Source: an uncultured bacterium (GTDB lineage Bacteria > Pseudomonadota > Alphaproteobacteria > Rhodospirillales > Rhodospirillaceae). Taken from it: 16,912 bases of DNA. This document shows positions 7,383-14,226 of this stretch, in pieces (the first letter of the stretch is position 1; each line of letters starts with the position of its first letter). The translations under genes were made by a program, and so were the position numbers. Below the pieces are notes generated by a model. That model saw nothing but the letters and a program-made list of their open reading frames with translations. It searched no databases and had not been told where the DNA came from. The stretch covers positions 1-16,912 of the forward strand of contig CAITZE010000492.1 of NCBI GenBank assembly GCA_903896775.1, given 5' to 3'.

Positions 7383-8615
7383 ATGGCCGATCTGTTAGAC
7401 CGCTTCGCTCCGCTCATGGGTCAACGCGATGCTTTGTTCGGTGACGGCGGCGTCAATCCCTTCCAGGTGAAAATGGATCAAGTGTTGTCGCAGACGGAAG
7501 CCATGATTGGCAACCGGCGCACCATCTTGGTCGGCACCAACAATTATCTCGGGCTGACCTTCGCGCCCGAAGCGCTTAAAGCCGCGCATGACGCGCTTGA
7601 AGCTTGCGGCACCGGCACCACCGGCAGCCGCGTCGCCAACGGCACCTATTACGGCCACAAGGAACTTGAAACCGCGCTGTGCGATTTCTTCGGCAAGCAG
7701 CACGCCATGGTGTTCTCCACCGGTTTCCTCGCCAACCTCGGTATCCTGTCGACGTTGATGGGCCCCGAAGATTACATCCTGATGGATGCCGACTGTCATG
7801 CATCGATCTATGACGGCGTGCGCGGCAGCACCGCGCAGATCATCCGCTTCCGCCACAACGACGCCGCCGATCTCGACAAGCGTCTCGCGCGTTTGGCCGA
7901 CAAGCCCGGCAACAAACTGATTGTCATCGAAGGCATCTACTCGATGCTCGGTGACAAAGCGCCGTTGGCTGAAATCGTCGCGGTGAAGAAGAAATACGAA
8001 AACGTCTACATCCTCTCCGACGAAGCCCATTCGCTCGGCGTGCTCGGCAAGTACGGTCGCGGTCTGCCGGAAGAAGTCGGCTGCGAAGACGATGTCGATT
8101 TCATCGTCGGCACTTTCTCCAAGTCCGTCGGCACCGTTGGCGGCTTCTGCGTCTCCAATCATCCGCAGTTCGATACCTTGCGTCTTGTGACCCGCGCGTA
8201 TGTGTTCACTGCCTCGCTGCCGCCGTCGGTGGTGGCGTCCGCGACCGTGAACCTCGGCCTCGTCAAGAACGGCGGCGCTTTGCGCAAGCGCTTGATGCGC
8301 AATGCCCAGAAATTGCACGCCGGACTCACGGCGATTGGCCTCAAGGTCGCCAGCGAAAACAGCCCGGTTGTGGCCGTGGTCGCGCCCGATCCGGTCACCG
8401 CGGTTGCCTTTTGGCGCGGCCTGATCGAAGCGGGTGTTTATGTGAATTTGGCACTGCCGCCGGCCACGCCCTACGGCTATTCGTTGCTGCGCGCGAGCCT
8501 GTGTGCCGCCCACACCGAAGAGCAATTGGACAAAGTCATCGCGATCTTTGCCGAAGTCGCCGCGAAAGTTGGCTTGGCTGCGCCGGTTGAAAAGAAGCGC
8601 GCCGCTATCGGCTAA
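7383..8615 (+). CDS. spt: Serine palmitoyltransferase
   Basis: This is a PLP-dependent alpha-oxoamine synthase of 410 residues, close to the length of soluble bacterial serine palmitoyltransferases. It condenses serine with an acyl thioester to 3-oxo-sphinganine, the first step of sphingolipid synthesis. Key residues are visible: NNYLGL and the GTGTTGSR glycine-rich segment near 75-82, DADCHAS with the PLP-stacking His139, IEGIYSMLGD, SDEAHS with Asp213 and His216, and the PLP-binding Lys247 in GTFSKSVG. The ATG has an AGGGA site nine bases upstream. Close relatives (KBL, BioF, ALAS) share this fold, but the surrounding ACP, acyl ligase, reductase and ceramide synthase genes single out Spt. 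The protein is soluble, with no membrane anchor. A strong terminator follows 23 bp after the stop. Confidence 0.93.
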   Translation: MADLLDRFAPLMGQRDALFGDGGVNPFQVKMDQVLSQTEAMIGNRRTILVGTNNYLGLTFAPEALKAAHDALEACGTGTTGSRVANGTYYGHKELETALCDFFGKQHAMVFSTGFLANLGILSTLMGPEDYILMDADCHASIYDGVRGSTAQIIRFRHNDAADLDKRLARLADKPGNKLIVIEGIYSMLGDKAPLAEIVAVKKKYENVYILSDEAHSLGVLGKYGRGLPEEVGCEDDVDFIVGTFSKSVGTVGGFCVSNHPQFDTLRLVTRAYVFTASLPPSVVASATVNLGLVKNGGALRKRLMRNAQKLHAGLTAIGLKVASENSPVVAVVAPDPVTAVAFWRGLIEAGVYVNLALPPATPYGYSLLRASLCAAHTEEQLDKVIAIFAEVAAKVGLAAPVEKKRAAIG

Positions 8616-8637
8616 GAGCTCTTCGTATGACAAATAC

Positions 8638-8670
8638 AAAACGCGGGGCTTGCAGCTCCGCGTTTTTGTT
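8638..8670 (+). terminator. Intrinsic terminator after spt
   Basis: Arms AAAACGCGGGGC (8638-8649) and GCTCCGCGTTTT (8655-8666) pair over 12 positions with one G-T wobble around a five-base loop, followed by a T-rich run (TTTTTGTTTG). This is a textbook rho-independent terminator on the plus strand and likely ends the acp-spt transcript, leaving the hydroxylase gene to its own promoter. Confidence 0.88.
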
Positions 8671-8692
8671 TGTGGTTACTTGCGCCACGTTT

Positions 8693-8709
8693 TGCCATCG
8701 ATGATGGCA
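8693..8709. promoter_or_regulatory. 17-bp perfect inverted repeat, possible operator
   Basis: TGCCATC-GAT-GATGGCA forms two perfect 7-bp arms around three bases. It lies between the spt terminator and the hydroxylase gene, where a promoter for the second transcription unit should be. It has no T-run, so it is not a terminator. A regulator binding site is a reasonable guess; no known consensus was recognised. Confidence 0.35.
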
Positions 8710-8824
8710 GTCTGGATACCGTTCGCGCTCGTTGGGTCTTTGGCGAGACTTTAACCTCGAACATACTGGCGTCCGCACCTCAGCGGGCTTATATACCGGC
8801 GGCGTAGAAGGACAGGTCATCCCA

Positions 8825-9673
8825 GTGAAAATTGGCTTCTGGAGCGACAAGGAATACCACCTCGACCGCATGGATTTGCGCGGTCTGGCCGCAGCCTATT
8901 TCCAATACTACGCCATCGCCGCTTATTTCGTGGCCGCTCTGGTGTCGGGCGCGTTCGCGCTGTCGGGTGTGATCCAGGACGATGTGCCGGTTTTGCCGGT
9001 GTTGTTGTCCATGGCCGCCACGTTCTTCATCTATCCGGTGGTGTGGTACCTGCTGCACAGGAACATCCTGCACAGCAAATGGATGTGGAAGTCGCCGCTG
9101 ACGGCGGGCACTTGGAAGCGCATTCACTACGACCATCACAGCGATCCCAATAATTTGAAAGTTCTGTTTGGCGCGCTCTACACCACGCTGCCGACGGTGG
9201 CGCTCGCGAGCATGCCGGTGGGCTATCTTTTGGCCGGCTGGACGGGCGCGTTAGCAGCGTTGTGCACGGGTGTTGTGCAAACCTGCATCTACGAATTTTT
9301 CCACTGCATCCAACATTTGGGCTACGCGCCGAAATGGAGCTGGGTGCGTGAGATCAAGAAGTTTCACATGGCCCACCATTTCCACAACGAGAATGGCAAC
9401 TACGGCATCACCAATCTGTGGTGGGACAAAGTGCTGGGCACGTTCTACGACGGCGCTGCTGCGCGCCCGCGTTCCGCGACCGTCTTCAATTTGGGCTACG
9501 ACGAAACTGTCGCCAAATCTTACCCATACGTCGCGAAGATGACACCCAATTGGCCTTACAACACCAATCCTATTCATCGCAAACGCGAGCAAGCCGCAGC
9601 CGCTGCGAGCCAAGAGGCGGATGCGCAAGCTTCAAATAATCAGGCCACTAACAATCAAGTGAGCGCTGGTTAA
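8825..9673 (+). CDS. Membrane fatty acid hydroxylase/sterol desaturase family protein in the ceramide cluster
   Basis: This is a di-iron membrane hydroxylase/desaturase of 282 residues (from the GTG). All histidine boxes are present: HRNILH (H78, H83), HYDHH (H101, H104, H105), FHCIQH (H160, H164) and FHMAHHFH (H181, H184, H185, H187). Hydrophobic segments lie about residues 26-48, 55-77 and 122-160. In this place it most likely hydroxylates the long-chain base or the acyl chain of the ceramide; which carbon cannot be told. I chose GTG 8825, with AGG eight bases upstream. An earlier TTG at 8732 would add 31 residues with no family look; ATG 8870 is a shorter alternative. The C-terminal 30 residues are Ala/Gln/Asn-rich low complexity. 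It is 16 bp ahead of the ceramide synthase. Confidence 0.85.
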   Translation: MKIGFWSDKEYHLDRMDLRGLAAAYFQYYAIAAYFVAALVSGAFALSGVIQDDVPVLPVLLSMAATFFIYPVVWYLLHRNILHSKWMWKSPLTAGTWKRIHYDHHSDPNNLKVLFGALYTTLPTVALASMPVGYLLAGWTGALAALCTGVVQTCIYEFFHCIQHLGYAPKWSWVREIKKFHMAHHFHNENGNYGITNLWWDKVLGTFYDGAAARPRSATVFNLGYDETVAKSYPYVAKMTPNWPYNTNPIHRKREQAAAAASQEADAQASNNQATNNQVSAG

Positions 9674-9689
9674 GCAGGGGAATACCGGA

Positions 9690-10841
9690 GTGGCTTCAAC
9701 AAACATTACGTTGCGGCGCGTCGGCGCCGGGGCAAGTGTCGGCGAGTTCATGCAAGTGCCGCATGTCACGCAAGGGCACGATCCGTATTGGATCGCGCCG
9801 GTGGCTTTGATCGAGGGGCCGCGCCTCAATCCCAAAAGCAATCCGTGGTTTCAGCACGGTGAGGCCGTTTTGTTTATTGCCGAACGCGACAATAAACCTG
9901 TCGGCCGCATTTCCGCGCAAGTCGATCAGAATCATCTAAAAATCTACAACGACGCGACCGGCTTCTTCGGTTTCTTCGAATCCATTGAAGATCAATCTGT
10001 CGCCGATGCGCTGTTCAAAGCTGCGTCCGATTGGTTGCGCGAAAAAGGCATGAAGCGCGTCGTCGGGCCTTTCAGCTTCAACATCAACGATGAGTCGGGT
10101 TTGTTGATCGACGGCTTCAATTGCCCCCCGCGTGTCGCCATGGGTCATGCTCAACCCTATTACCAAGGCCTCGTCGAAGCCGCAGGCTTCACTAAGGTCG
10201 TCGATATGCGCGCGTATCTTACGCCGATGGATACAGCGCTGCCGTTCAAGCAGCTGAAATGGCTAAAGCGCAGCTTAGAACGCAATCCGCGTCTCGCCGT
10301 GCGGAGTCTCGATCCCAAGCGTTACGACGAGGACTTCGCCGCGATTGTCGATATCTGGCGCGCCGGTTGGGTGGAGAACTGGGGCTCGATCCCCATGACA
10401 GAGGCCGAAGGTAAGCATCTCGCCAAAGAAACCAAACTCATTTTGATTCCGGAGCTGGTGTCTATCGCCACAGTCGATGGCAAACCGGCTGCCATGTGTA
10501 TGGCGCTGCCCGATTTTAACGAAATGATCCGCGATCTGAAGGGCAAGCTGTTTCCCTTTGGCTGGGCGAAACTGTTGTGGCGCGTTTTGACCCGACGGTC
10601 ATTCCTGTCGGGCACGCGCGTGATTCTTATGGGCGTCGTCCCGGAATATAAGAATAAGCCGATGGGCTCGCAGCTTGCGTTGCTCACTGTCGGCGCGGTG
10701 CGCGATGCGTCGCTCAAGCTGGGTATGCCGGTGTGCGAAATGAGCTGGGTGTTGGAAACCAACACGCAGACCTGTCATTCCATCGAAGACATCGGCGGGC
10801 GGATTTATAAAACCTACCGCATGTTTGAGAAGGCGCTGTAG
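9690..10841 (+). CDS. bcerS: Bacterial ceramide synthase (GNAT-like N-acyltransferase)
   Basis: This protein of 383 residues belongs to the GNAT-fold group that contains the Caulobacter ceramide synthase (CCNA_01212), which N-acylates the sphingoid base. Database names for it are often only 'N-acetyltransferase'. I recognise family stretches such as HDPYWIAPVALIEGPRLNP (about 30-48), GRISAQVDQNHL, VVGPFSFNINDESGLLIDGF (about 124-143) and GVVPEYKNKPMGSQLA near 314-330, the last probably the acyl-CoA phosphate-binding segment. No membrane helix is seen. The start is a GTG with AGGGGAA seven bases upstream. It lies 16 bp after the hydroxylase gene, and its TAG stop touches the GTG of the next gene, so these three form one operon. 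The call combines family resemblance and context. Confidence 0.87.
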   Translation: MASTNITLRRVGAGASVGEFMQVPHVTQGHDPYWIAPVALIEGPRLNPKSNPWFQHGEAVLFIAERDNKPVGRISAQVDQNHLKIYNDATGFFGFFESIEDQSVADALFKAASDWLREKGMKRVVGPFSFNINDESGLLIDGFNCPPRVAMGHAQPYYQGLVEAAGFTKVVDMRAYLTPMDTALPFKQLKWLKRSLERNPRLAVRSLDPKRYDEDFAAIVDIWRAGWVENWGSIPMTEAEGKHLAKETKLILIPELVSIATVDGKPAAMCMALPDFNEMIRDLKGKLFPFGWAKLLWRVLTRRSFLSGTRVILMGVVPEYKNKPMGSQLALLTVGAVRDASLKLGMPVCEMSWVLETNTQTCHSIEDIGGRIYKTYRMFEKAL

Positions 10842-11108
10842 GTGATCGGCGCGTTCCTGCGTCTTTTCCTCGTCATCCTGACGCTGGCGGGCCTGGCGAT
10901 CTTGTTTTTCTATGCCTTCGTCGCCGCGCTGATTATCACGCCGATCTTGTTCCTGCTGTTCTACTTATTCGGCCGCAAATCGACCGTGCAATGGTTTGTC
11001 GTGCGGAATGGACAACAGGCGGGCCCACAAGCAGGGCAGCAACGCGGCCCGGTCATAGATCATGATCCGAATGATCTGCCGCCGCCCACAATCGATAACG
11101 TCAATTAG
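10842..11108 (+). CDS. Small membrane protein of unknown function, linked to ceramide synthase
   Basis: This 88-residue protein begins at a GTG directly after the ceramide synthase stop (TAG-GTG, no gap), with AGAAGG nine bases upstream inside that gene. Residues 3-42 are almost wholly hydrophobic (FLVILTLAGLAILFFYAF, then IITPILFLLFYLFG), room for one long or two short membrane helices. A basic FGRKS follows, then a Gln/Gly/Pro-rich polar tail ending in an acidic segment (DHDPNDLPPP). I do not recognise a family. The tight coupling suggests cotranslation with the ceramide synthase and possibly a role in holding it or its product at the inner membrane; this is inference only. Confidence 0.75.
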   Translation: MIGAFLRLFLVILTLAGLAILFFYAFVAALIITPILFLLFYLFGRKSTVQWFVVRNGQQAGPQAGQQRGPVIDHDPNDLPPPTIDNVN

Positions 11109-11117
11109 CGAAACGAA

Positions 11118-12281
11118 CTAAGCGGCGTGAGGCTGCTCATCGCAGCAATGCTCAACTTCCACGGTCACGTGGCTGAGCAAATCGATTCCCGTCAGTAGAT
11201 TCTTGTAGTGCGCGGGCGTACGCGCTTGATGCGTGACCACCGTCAGCACCGCGGCGAGATGGCCGGGGCCGACACGCCAGACATGCAAGTCGGCGACGCG
11301 GTTATCGGGCTCGGCTTCAATGGCCTTGCGCACGGCTTCGGTGGTGTTATCGGCAGGCGCGGCATCGAGAAGGATGCGCCCCGATGTTCCCATCAGGCTC
11401 CAGGCCCATTGCGCGATGATGGCGGCGCCGACGATGCCGATCACCGCGTCCAGCCAAGTAATGCCCCAAACTAGCCCCGCGATCAGAGCGAGGATGGCAA
11501 GGGCCGAGGTCGCAGCATCGGCCACCACATGCACATAAGCCGCGCGCATATTGTGGTCTTGGTGATGGTCCTGTTTTTTATGCTCATGGGTTTCATGAGT
11601 ATGCGCGTCATGGGCCTGCGCGTGTTTATGTCCGTGGTCGTGTCCGTGGTCGTGCCCGTGATCATGCCCGTGATCATGTCCATGATGGTCGTCGTGCGCG
11701 TGATCGTGGCCATGATGATCGTGCGCGTGGTCATGGTGATCGTGCACAGGGTTGGGGACGGGCTTTGGCGCGTGGCTATGCCCGTGATTGTGCCCATGAT
11801 CATGCCCGTGACTATGGCCATGATCTTCGTCCTTCAGCATCCAGGCGCTGACCAGGTTGACGGCGAGACCTAAGGCGGCGATGGAAATAGCCTCGTGGAA
11901 GTCGATGGGCACGGGCGAGATCAGCCGTTGGACCGACTCAAGCACCATCAGGCCCGCAATCACAAGCAGCAGCATCGCGCTTGAAAACGCGGCGAGATCG
12001 CCGACCTTCCCGGTCCCGAAAGTGTACATGCTGTTTTCGGCATGGCGGTTTGCATAGGAATAGGCGAACACCGCGATACCCAACGCCGCCGCGTGGCTTG
12101 CCATATGCCAACCGTCGGCCAGCAGCGCCATGGAGCCGAACAGGCTGCCGGCGGTGATTTCCGCAACCATCATGATCACGGTCAAAATCAACACCGCCTT
12201 CGTGCGGCTGGCGTTTTTGCCGTGGCCTTCGGCCAGAAAGCGATGGTGCTTTTGCCAAGGTGCTAAAGAGTCGCTGTGCAT
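11118..12281 (-). CDS. dmeF: DmeF-type cation diffusion facilitator, Co/Ni efflux
   Basis: This is a cation diffusion facilitator of 387 residues. The opening (LAPWQKHHRFL), the TM2 metal site LADGWHMASH (D56, H59, H63), FGTGKVGDLA and the TM5 site HVVADAATS (H251, D255) match the DmeF subfamily, which exports cobalt and nickel in Agrobacterium and Rhizobium. Six hydrophobic segments fall about 29-49, 62-78, 95-117, 131-148, 247-270 and 275-295. Between TM4 and TM5 residues 153-243 form a cytoplasmic loop with about 39 histidines, longer and richer than usual. The C-terminal domain carries HVWRVGPGH and ends HVTVEVEHCC. ATG 12281 follows a GAGGA site. No dmeR regulator gene is adjacent. It points towards the plus-strand membrane protein gene with nine bases between stops. 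Metal preference is inferred. Confidence 0.88.
   Translation of the reverse strand: MHSDSLAPWQKHHRFLAEGHGKNASRTKAVLILTVIMMVAEITAGSLFGSMALLADGWHMASHAAALGIAVFAYSYANRHAENSMYTFGTGKVGDLAAFSSAMLLLVIAGLMVLESVQRLISPVPIDFHEAISIAALGLAVNLVSAWMLKDEDHGHSHGHDHGHNHGHSHAPKPVPNPVHDHHDHAHDHHGHDHAHDDHHGHDHGHDHGHDHGHDHGHKHAQAHDAHTHETHEHKKQDHHQDHNMRAAYVHVVADAATSALAILALIAGLVWGITWLDAVIGIVGAAIIAQWAWSLMGTSGRILLDAAPADNTTEAVRKAIEAEPDNRVADLHVWRVGPGHLAAVLTVVTHQARTPAHYKNLLTGIDLLSHVTVEVEHCCDEQPHAA
11631..11690. repeat. 12-bp tandem repeats coding the His-Asp-His-Gly run of dmeF
   Basis: Four imperfect 12-bp units (TCCGTGGTCGTG twice, then CCCGTGATCATG twice) run from 11631 to 11678 and fade into a fifth. On the minus strand each encodes His-Asp-His-Gly. 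The two pairs differ by synonymous third-position changes. The array looks like an expansion by slippage inside the metal-binding loop. Confidence 0.75.
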
Positions 12282-12408
12282 GGCATCCTCAAGGTTAAAT
12301 TTACTATATGTCCAATCATATCAATCTTCCCGTGTCTGTTCTATCCCTGCGGGCTGGCCTATGCTGACACCAAAATTTGCCACCAAAATTCGATCTGGAG
12401 CGGCACTT
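12282..12408. promoter_or_regulatory. Divergent promoter region between dmeF and the methyltransferase gene
   Basis: This 127-bp region must drive both genes. It contains ATATG-TCCAAT-CATAT (12306-12321), a 5-bp-arm dyad close to the dmeF start, and a 9-bp direct repeat ACCAAAATT at 12369-12377 and 12382-12390, close to the methyltransferase start. Neither matches a metal-regulator consensus that I know; I did not find the C-tract of RcnR/DmeR-type sites. Confidence 0.35.
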
Positions 12409-13128
12409 ATGCGCCTCACGATACGTGCGATTTCGAACATGGCTTTGATCGCTATTGCGCTTATGAGCGCGGGGGCTTTCGCTGCCGAGGAAGGTTACGC
12501 CAATCGCGGCATGACGCTCGAAGGCATCGGCAAAGCCTATATGGGCCGCGACATTGCCGCCATTATGGGCGCTGACGGCGCCGCGTGGTTGGACCGCAGC
12601 GAACGTGCCAAGGAAGAAGGCACCGACAAACTGCTGCCCTTGCTCGGGATCAAATCCACCGACGTGGTTGCCGATATCGGCGCGGGCTCCGGCTATTTCA
12701 GTTTTCGGATCAGCCCGCTGGTGCCGCAGGGCAAGGTCTATGCCGAAGACATTCAGCAGGAAATGCTCGATCTCATCACGGCGCGCCAAGCCAAGGGCGA
12801 GGGGAAAAACATCATCCCCGTCCTCGGTGGTGTCGCCGATACAAGGCTACCGCCGAATAGCGTCGATCTGATTCTGCTCGTCGATGTCTATCACGAGTTT
12901 TCCTATCCGCGCGAAATGGGGCAAGCGATGGTGCGTGCGTTGAAGCCCGGTGGGCGCATCGCGCTGGTGGAGTATCGCGGTGAAGATCCTAAGGTGCCGA
13001 TTAAAGATCTTCACAAGATGACGGAAGCGCAGGCCAAAAAAGAAATGGCAGTTGTCGGATTGCAATGGGTCAGCACCGACAGCAAAAGCCTGCCGTGGCA
13101 GCACGTGATGATTTTCGCCAAACCGTAA
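12409..13128 (+). CDS. Exported class I SAM-dependent methyltransferase-like protein
   Basis: This 239-residue protein starts with a clear signal peptide: basic MRLTIRAISN, a hydrophobic core, and AFA-AEEG as probable cleavage near residue 25. It continues as a class I methyltransferase: VVADIGAGSGYFSFRIS is motif I, VYAEDIQ is motif II (acidic residue for the ribose), LILLVDVYHEF is motif IV and LKPGGRIALVEYR is motif V/VI. The stretch EDPKVPIKDLHKMTEAQ and the ending LPWQHVMIFAKP recur in a family of exported methyltransferase-like proteins that I recall without a known substrate. The periplasm should lack SAM, so the function is puzzling. ATG 12409 has GGAG eight bases upstream and starts exactly at the signal; ATG 12361 in the same frame has no ribosome site. 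Confidence 0.83.
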   Translation: MRLTIRAISNMALIAIALMSAGAFAAEEGYANRGMTLEGIGKAYMGRDIAAIMGADGAAWLDRSERAKEEGTDKLLPLLGIKSTDVVADIGAGSGYFSFRISPLVPQGKVYAEDIQQEMLDLITARQAKGEGKNIIPVLGGVADTRLPPNSVDLILLVDVYHEFSYPREMGQAMVRALKPGGRIALVEYRGEDPKVPIKDLHKMTEAQAKKEMAVVGLQWVSTDSKSLPWQHVMIFAKP

Positions 13129-13140
13129 TAGAGTTTAAAA

Positions 13141-13389
13141 TCAGGCTTCCGGCTGCGGGAATCCCGGATCGACCGGCTGCGGCGGCTGATAGGGCGCGAT
13201 TTCCGGCTGCGGTGCCTGCGGTGCGGGAATTTCCTGAGGCAGTGGCGGGTTAATATCGGGGCCTGCGTCGTCATCGTCTCCGCCGCTGGCGCGAGAACCT
13301 TCCACACACGCCTCATACGGGAACAGCATGGAACATCTCATGATGATGTTCACTTCGTTACATGCGTTTTCGCGCCAAATCTCGCTCAT
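13141..13389 (-). CDS. Small cysteine-spaced, proline-rich protein of unknown function
   Basis: This frame of 82 residues has a good GGAG ribosome site seven bases before ATG 13389. Its sequence is composite: an N-terminal helix-like part with cysteines at 10, 19 and 28, exactly nine residues apart (C-x8-C-x8-C); an acidic GGDDDDAG linker; and a proline/glutamine tail (PAPQAPQPE, then YQPPQPVDPG). There is no signal peptide, and I recognise no family. It could bind metal, form disulfides or dock through its proline tail. It converges on the methyltransferase gene with 12 bp between stops. An extra in-frame ATG twelve codons upstream exists but has no ribosome site. The gene is likely real but not certain. 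Confidence 0.6.
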   Translation of the reverse strand: MSEIWRENACNEVNIIMRCSMLFPYEACVEGSRASGGDDDDAGPDINPPLPQEIPAPQAPQPEIAPYQPPQPVDPGFPQPEA

Positions 13390-13593
13390 AGGTCTCTCCT
13401 CACTCACAAACATCGCTAGCCGCAATCCTTGTCAGCACAACGCTGCCGAATAGGCAAAGTTCTGTCGCGCGAAGGTTGAATCGTCCAGGTTTCTGGGGCT
13501 TTCGGGAGCTTTGGGGAACTTCGTTGCTGCTGGGACATTACACCTTTGCAAAACAGGCTAATGCCTTGAGCGGCTTATTAAAGGGATGCGAAA

Positions 13594-14211
13594 TTGGCTA
13601 TGAAGACGACGTTACTCACCGCAGTGTTTCTCGCCATGGCTAGCTTGGCAGCATCCGCTCAAGCCGCGCCGGTGAATATGCTGAGCGAGTCTTTACAGTC
13701 GTCTTCCTCGCTCCAGCCGGCCGTACTGCACGGCAATGATGACGAGCGCGTCTTAGATAGGCCTGCATCAAACGCCCCTGTGAGCCTGCTCGCGCCGAAA
13801 GTGACATGCGAGGCGCAAGAGAGCGCGAAGACATGCGCGGTGCGCCAAGCGGCTACGCAGCGCGCCAGCGAAATTGTTGCGGCCGAAAAGGCCGCACCCC
13901 AAAATGCACCAATAAAGCCGTTTGGACTGCTGATCCCAGTCGGCCTCACGCCGGTCGCAGCGCCTGGACCGTTCGAGCCGCAAAACCCAGTTCCGCCAAC
14001 TGTGCCGGCACCAGCGCCAACGCCAGGTCAAAGCACGATTCCGCCGGCTGTGACCGTACCGCAAGCGGCAACGCCGCCTATTGTCGCCGATCCGGGCAGT
14101 GTTGTTCGCCCGCCGCCGACCGGCGATGGTGATCTTGTTAAAAAGCCGCCGACAACCGATCCGGAAATGCCGGTCATTCAGCCGAAGCCGAATCCGCTCG
14201 TCACTCAATAG
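13594..14211 (+). CDS. Secreted or periplasmic proline-rich protein of unknown function
   Basis: A signal peptide (KTTLLTAVFLAMASLAASAQA) opens this protein, with cleavage probable near residue 24. The mature part is low-complexity: a Ser-rich start, two cysteines eight residues apart (VTCEAQESAKTCAV), which may form a disulfide, and from residue 100 on a Pro/Ala/Val/Thr-rich tail (PVPPTVPAPAPTPGQ and similar) that looks extended and could span the periplasm. I recognise no family. The TTG at 13594 has a GGGA site at ideal distance (seven bases); the ATG at 13600 lies 13 bases from it, so the start is open by two codons and the signal peptide fits both. The gene converges on the kinase gene with 15 bp between stops. 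Confidence 0.68.
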   Translation: MAMKTTLLTAVFLAMASLAASAQAAPVNMLSESLQSSSSLQPAVLHGNDDERVLDRPASNAPVSLLAPKVTCEAQESAKTCAVRQAATQRASEIVAAEKAAPQNAPIKPFGLLIPVGLTPVAAPGPFEPQNPVPPTVPAPAPTPGQSTIPPAVTVPQAATPPIVADPGSVVRPPPTGDGDLVKKPPTTDPEMPVIQPKPNPLVTQ

Positions 14212-14226
14212 AGTTGCTCAGAAGAC

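Noticed and set aside
7395..8639. A 414-codon open frame on the minus strand opposite spt
   Set aside because: It lies wholly antisense to spt, whose PLP motifs are complete. The translation has no recognisable family and is an artefact of GC-rich codon use.
11631..11690. Short tandem repeats as a CRISPR-like array
   Set aside because: Units are 12 bp without spacers and in frame with the histidine loop of dmeF; they are coding repeats.
11529..11873. A plus-strand frame of Val/Met repeats opposite dmeF
   Set aside because: It is the complement of the His-Asp-His-Gly repeats; the hydrophobic look is a by-product of the repeat.
12130..12408. An N-terminal extension of the methyltransferase
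   Set aside because: It would overlap dmeF and bury the signal peptide; ATG 12409 has GGAG at the right distance.
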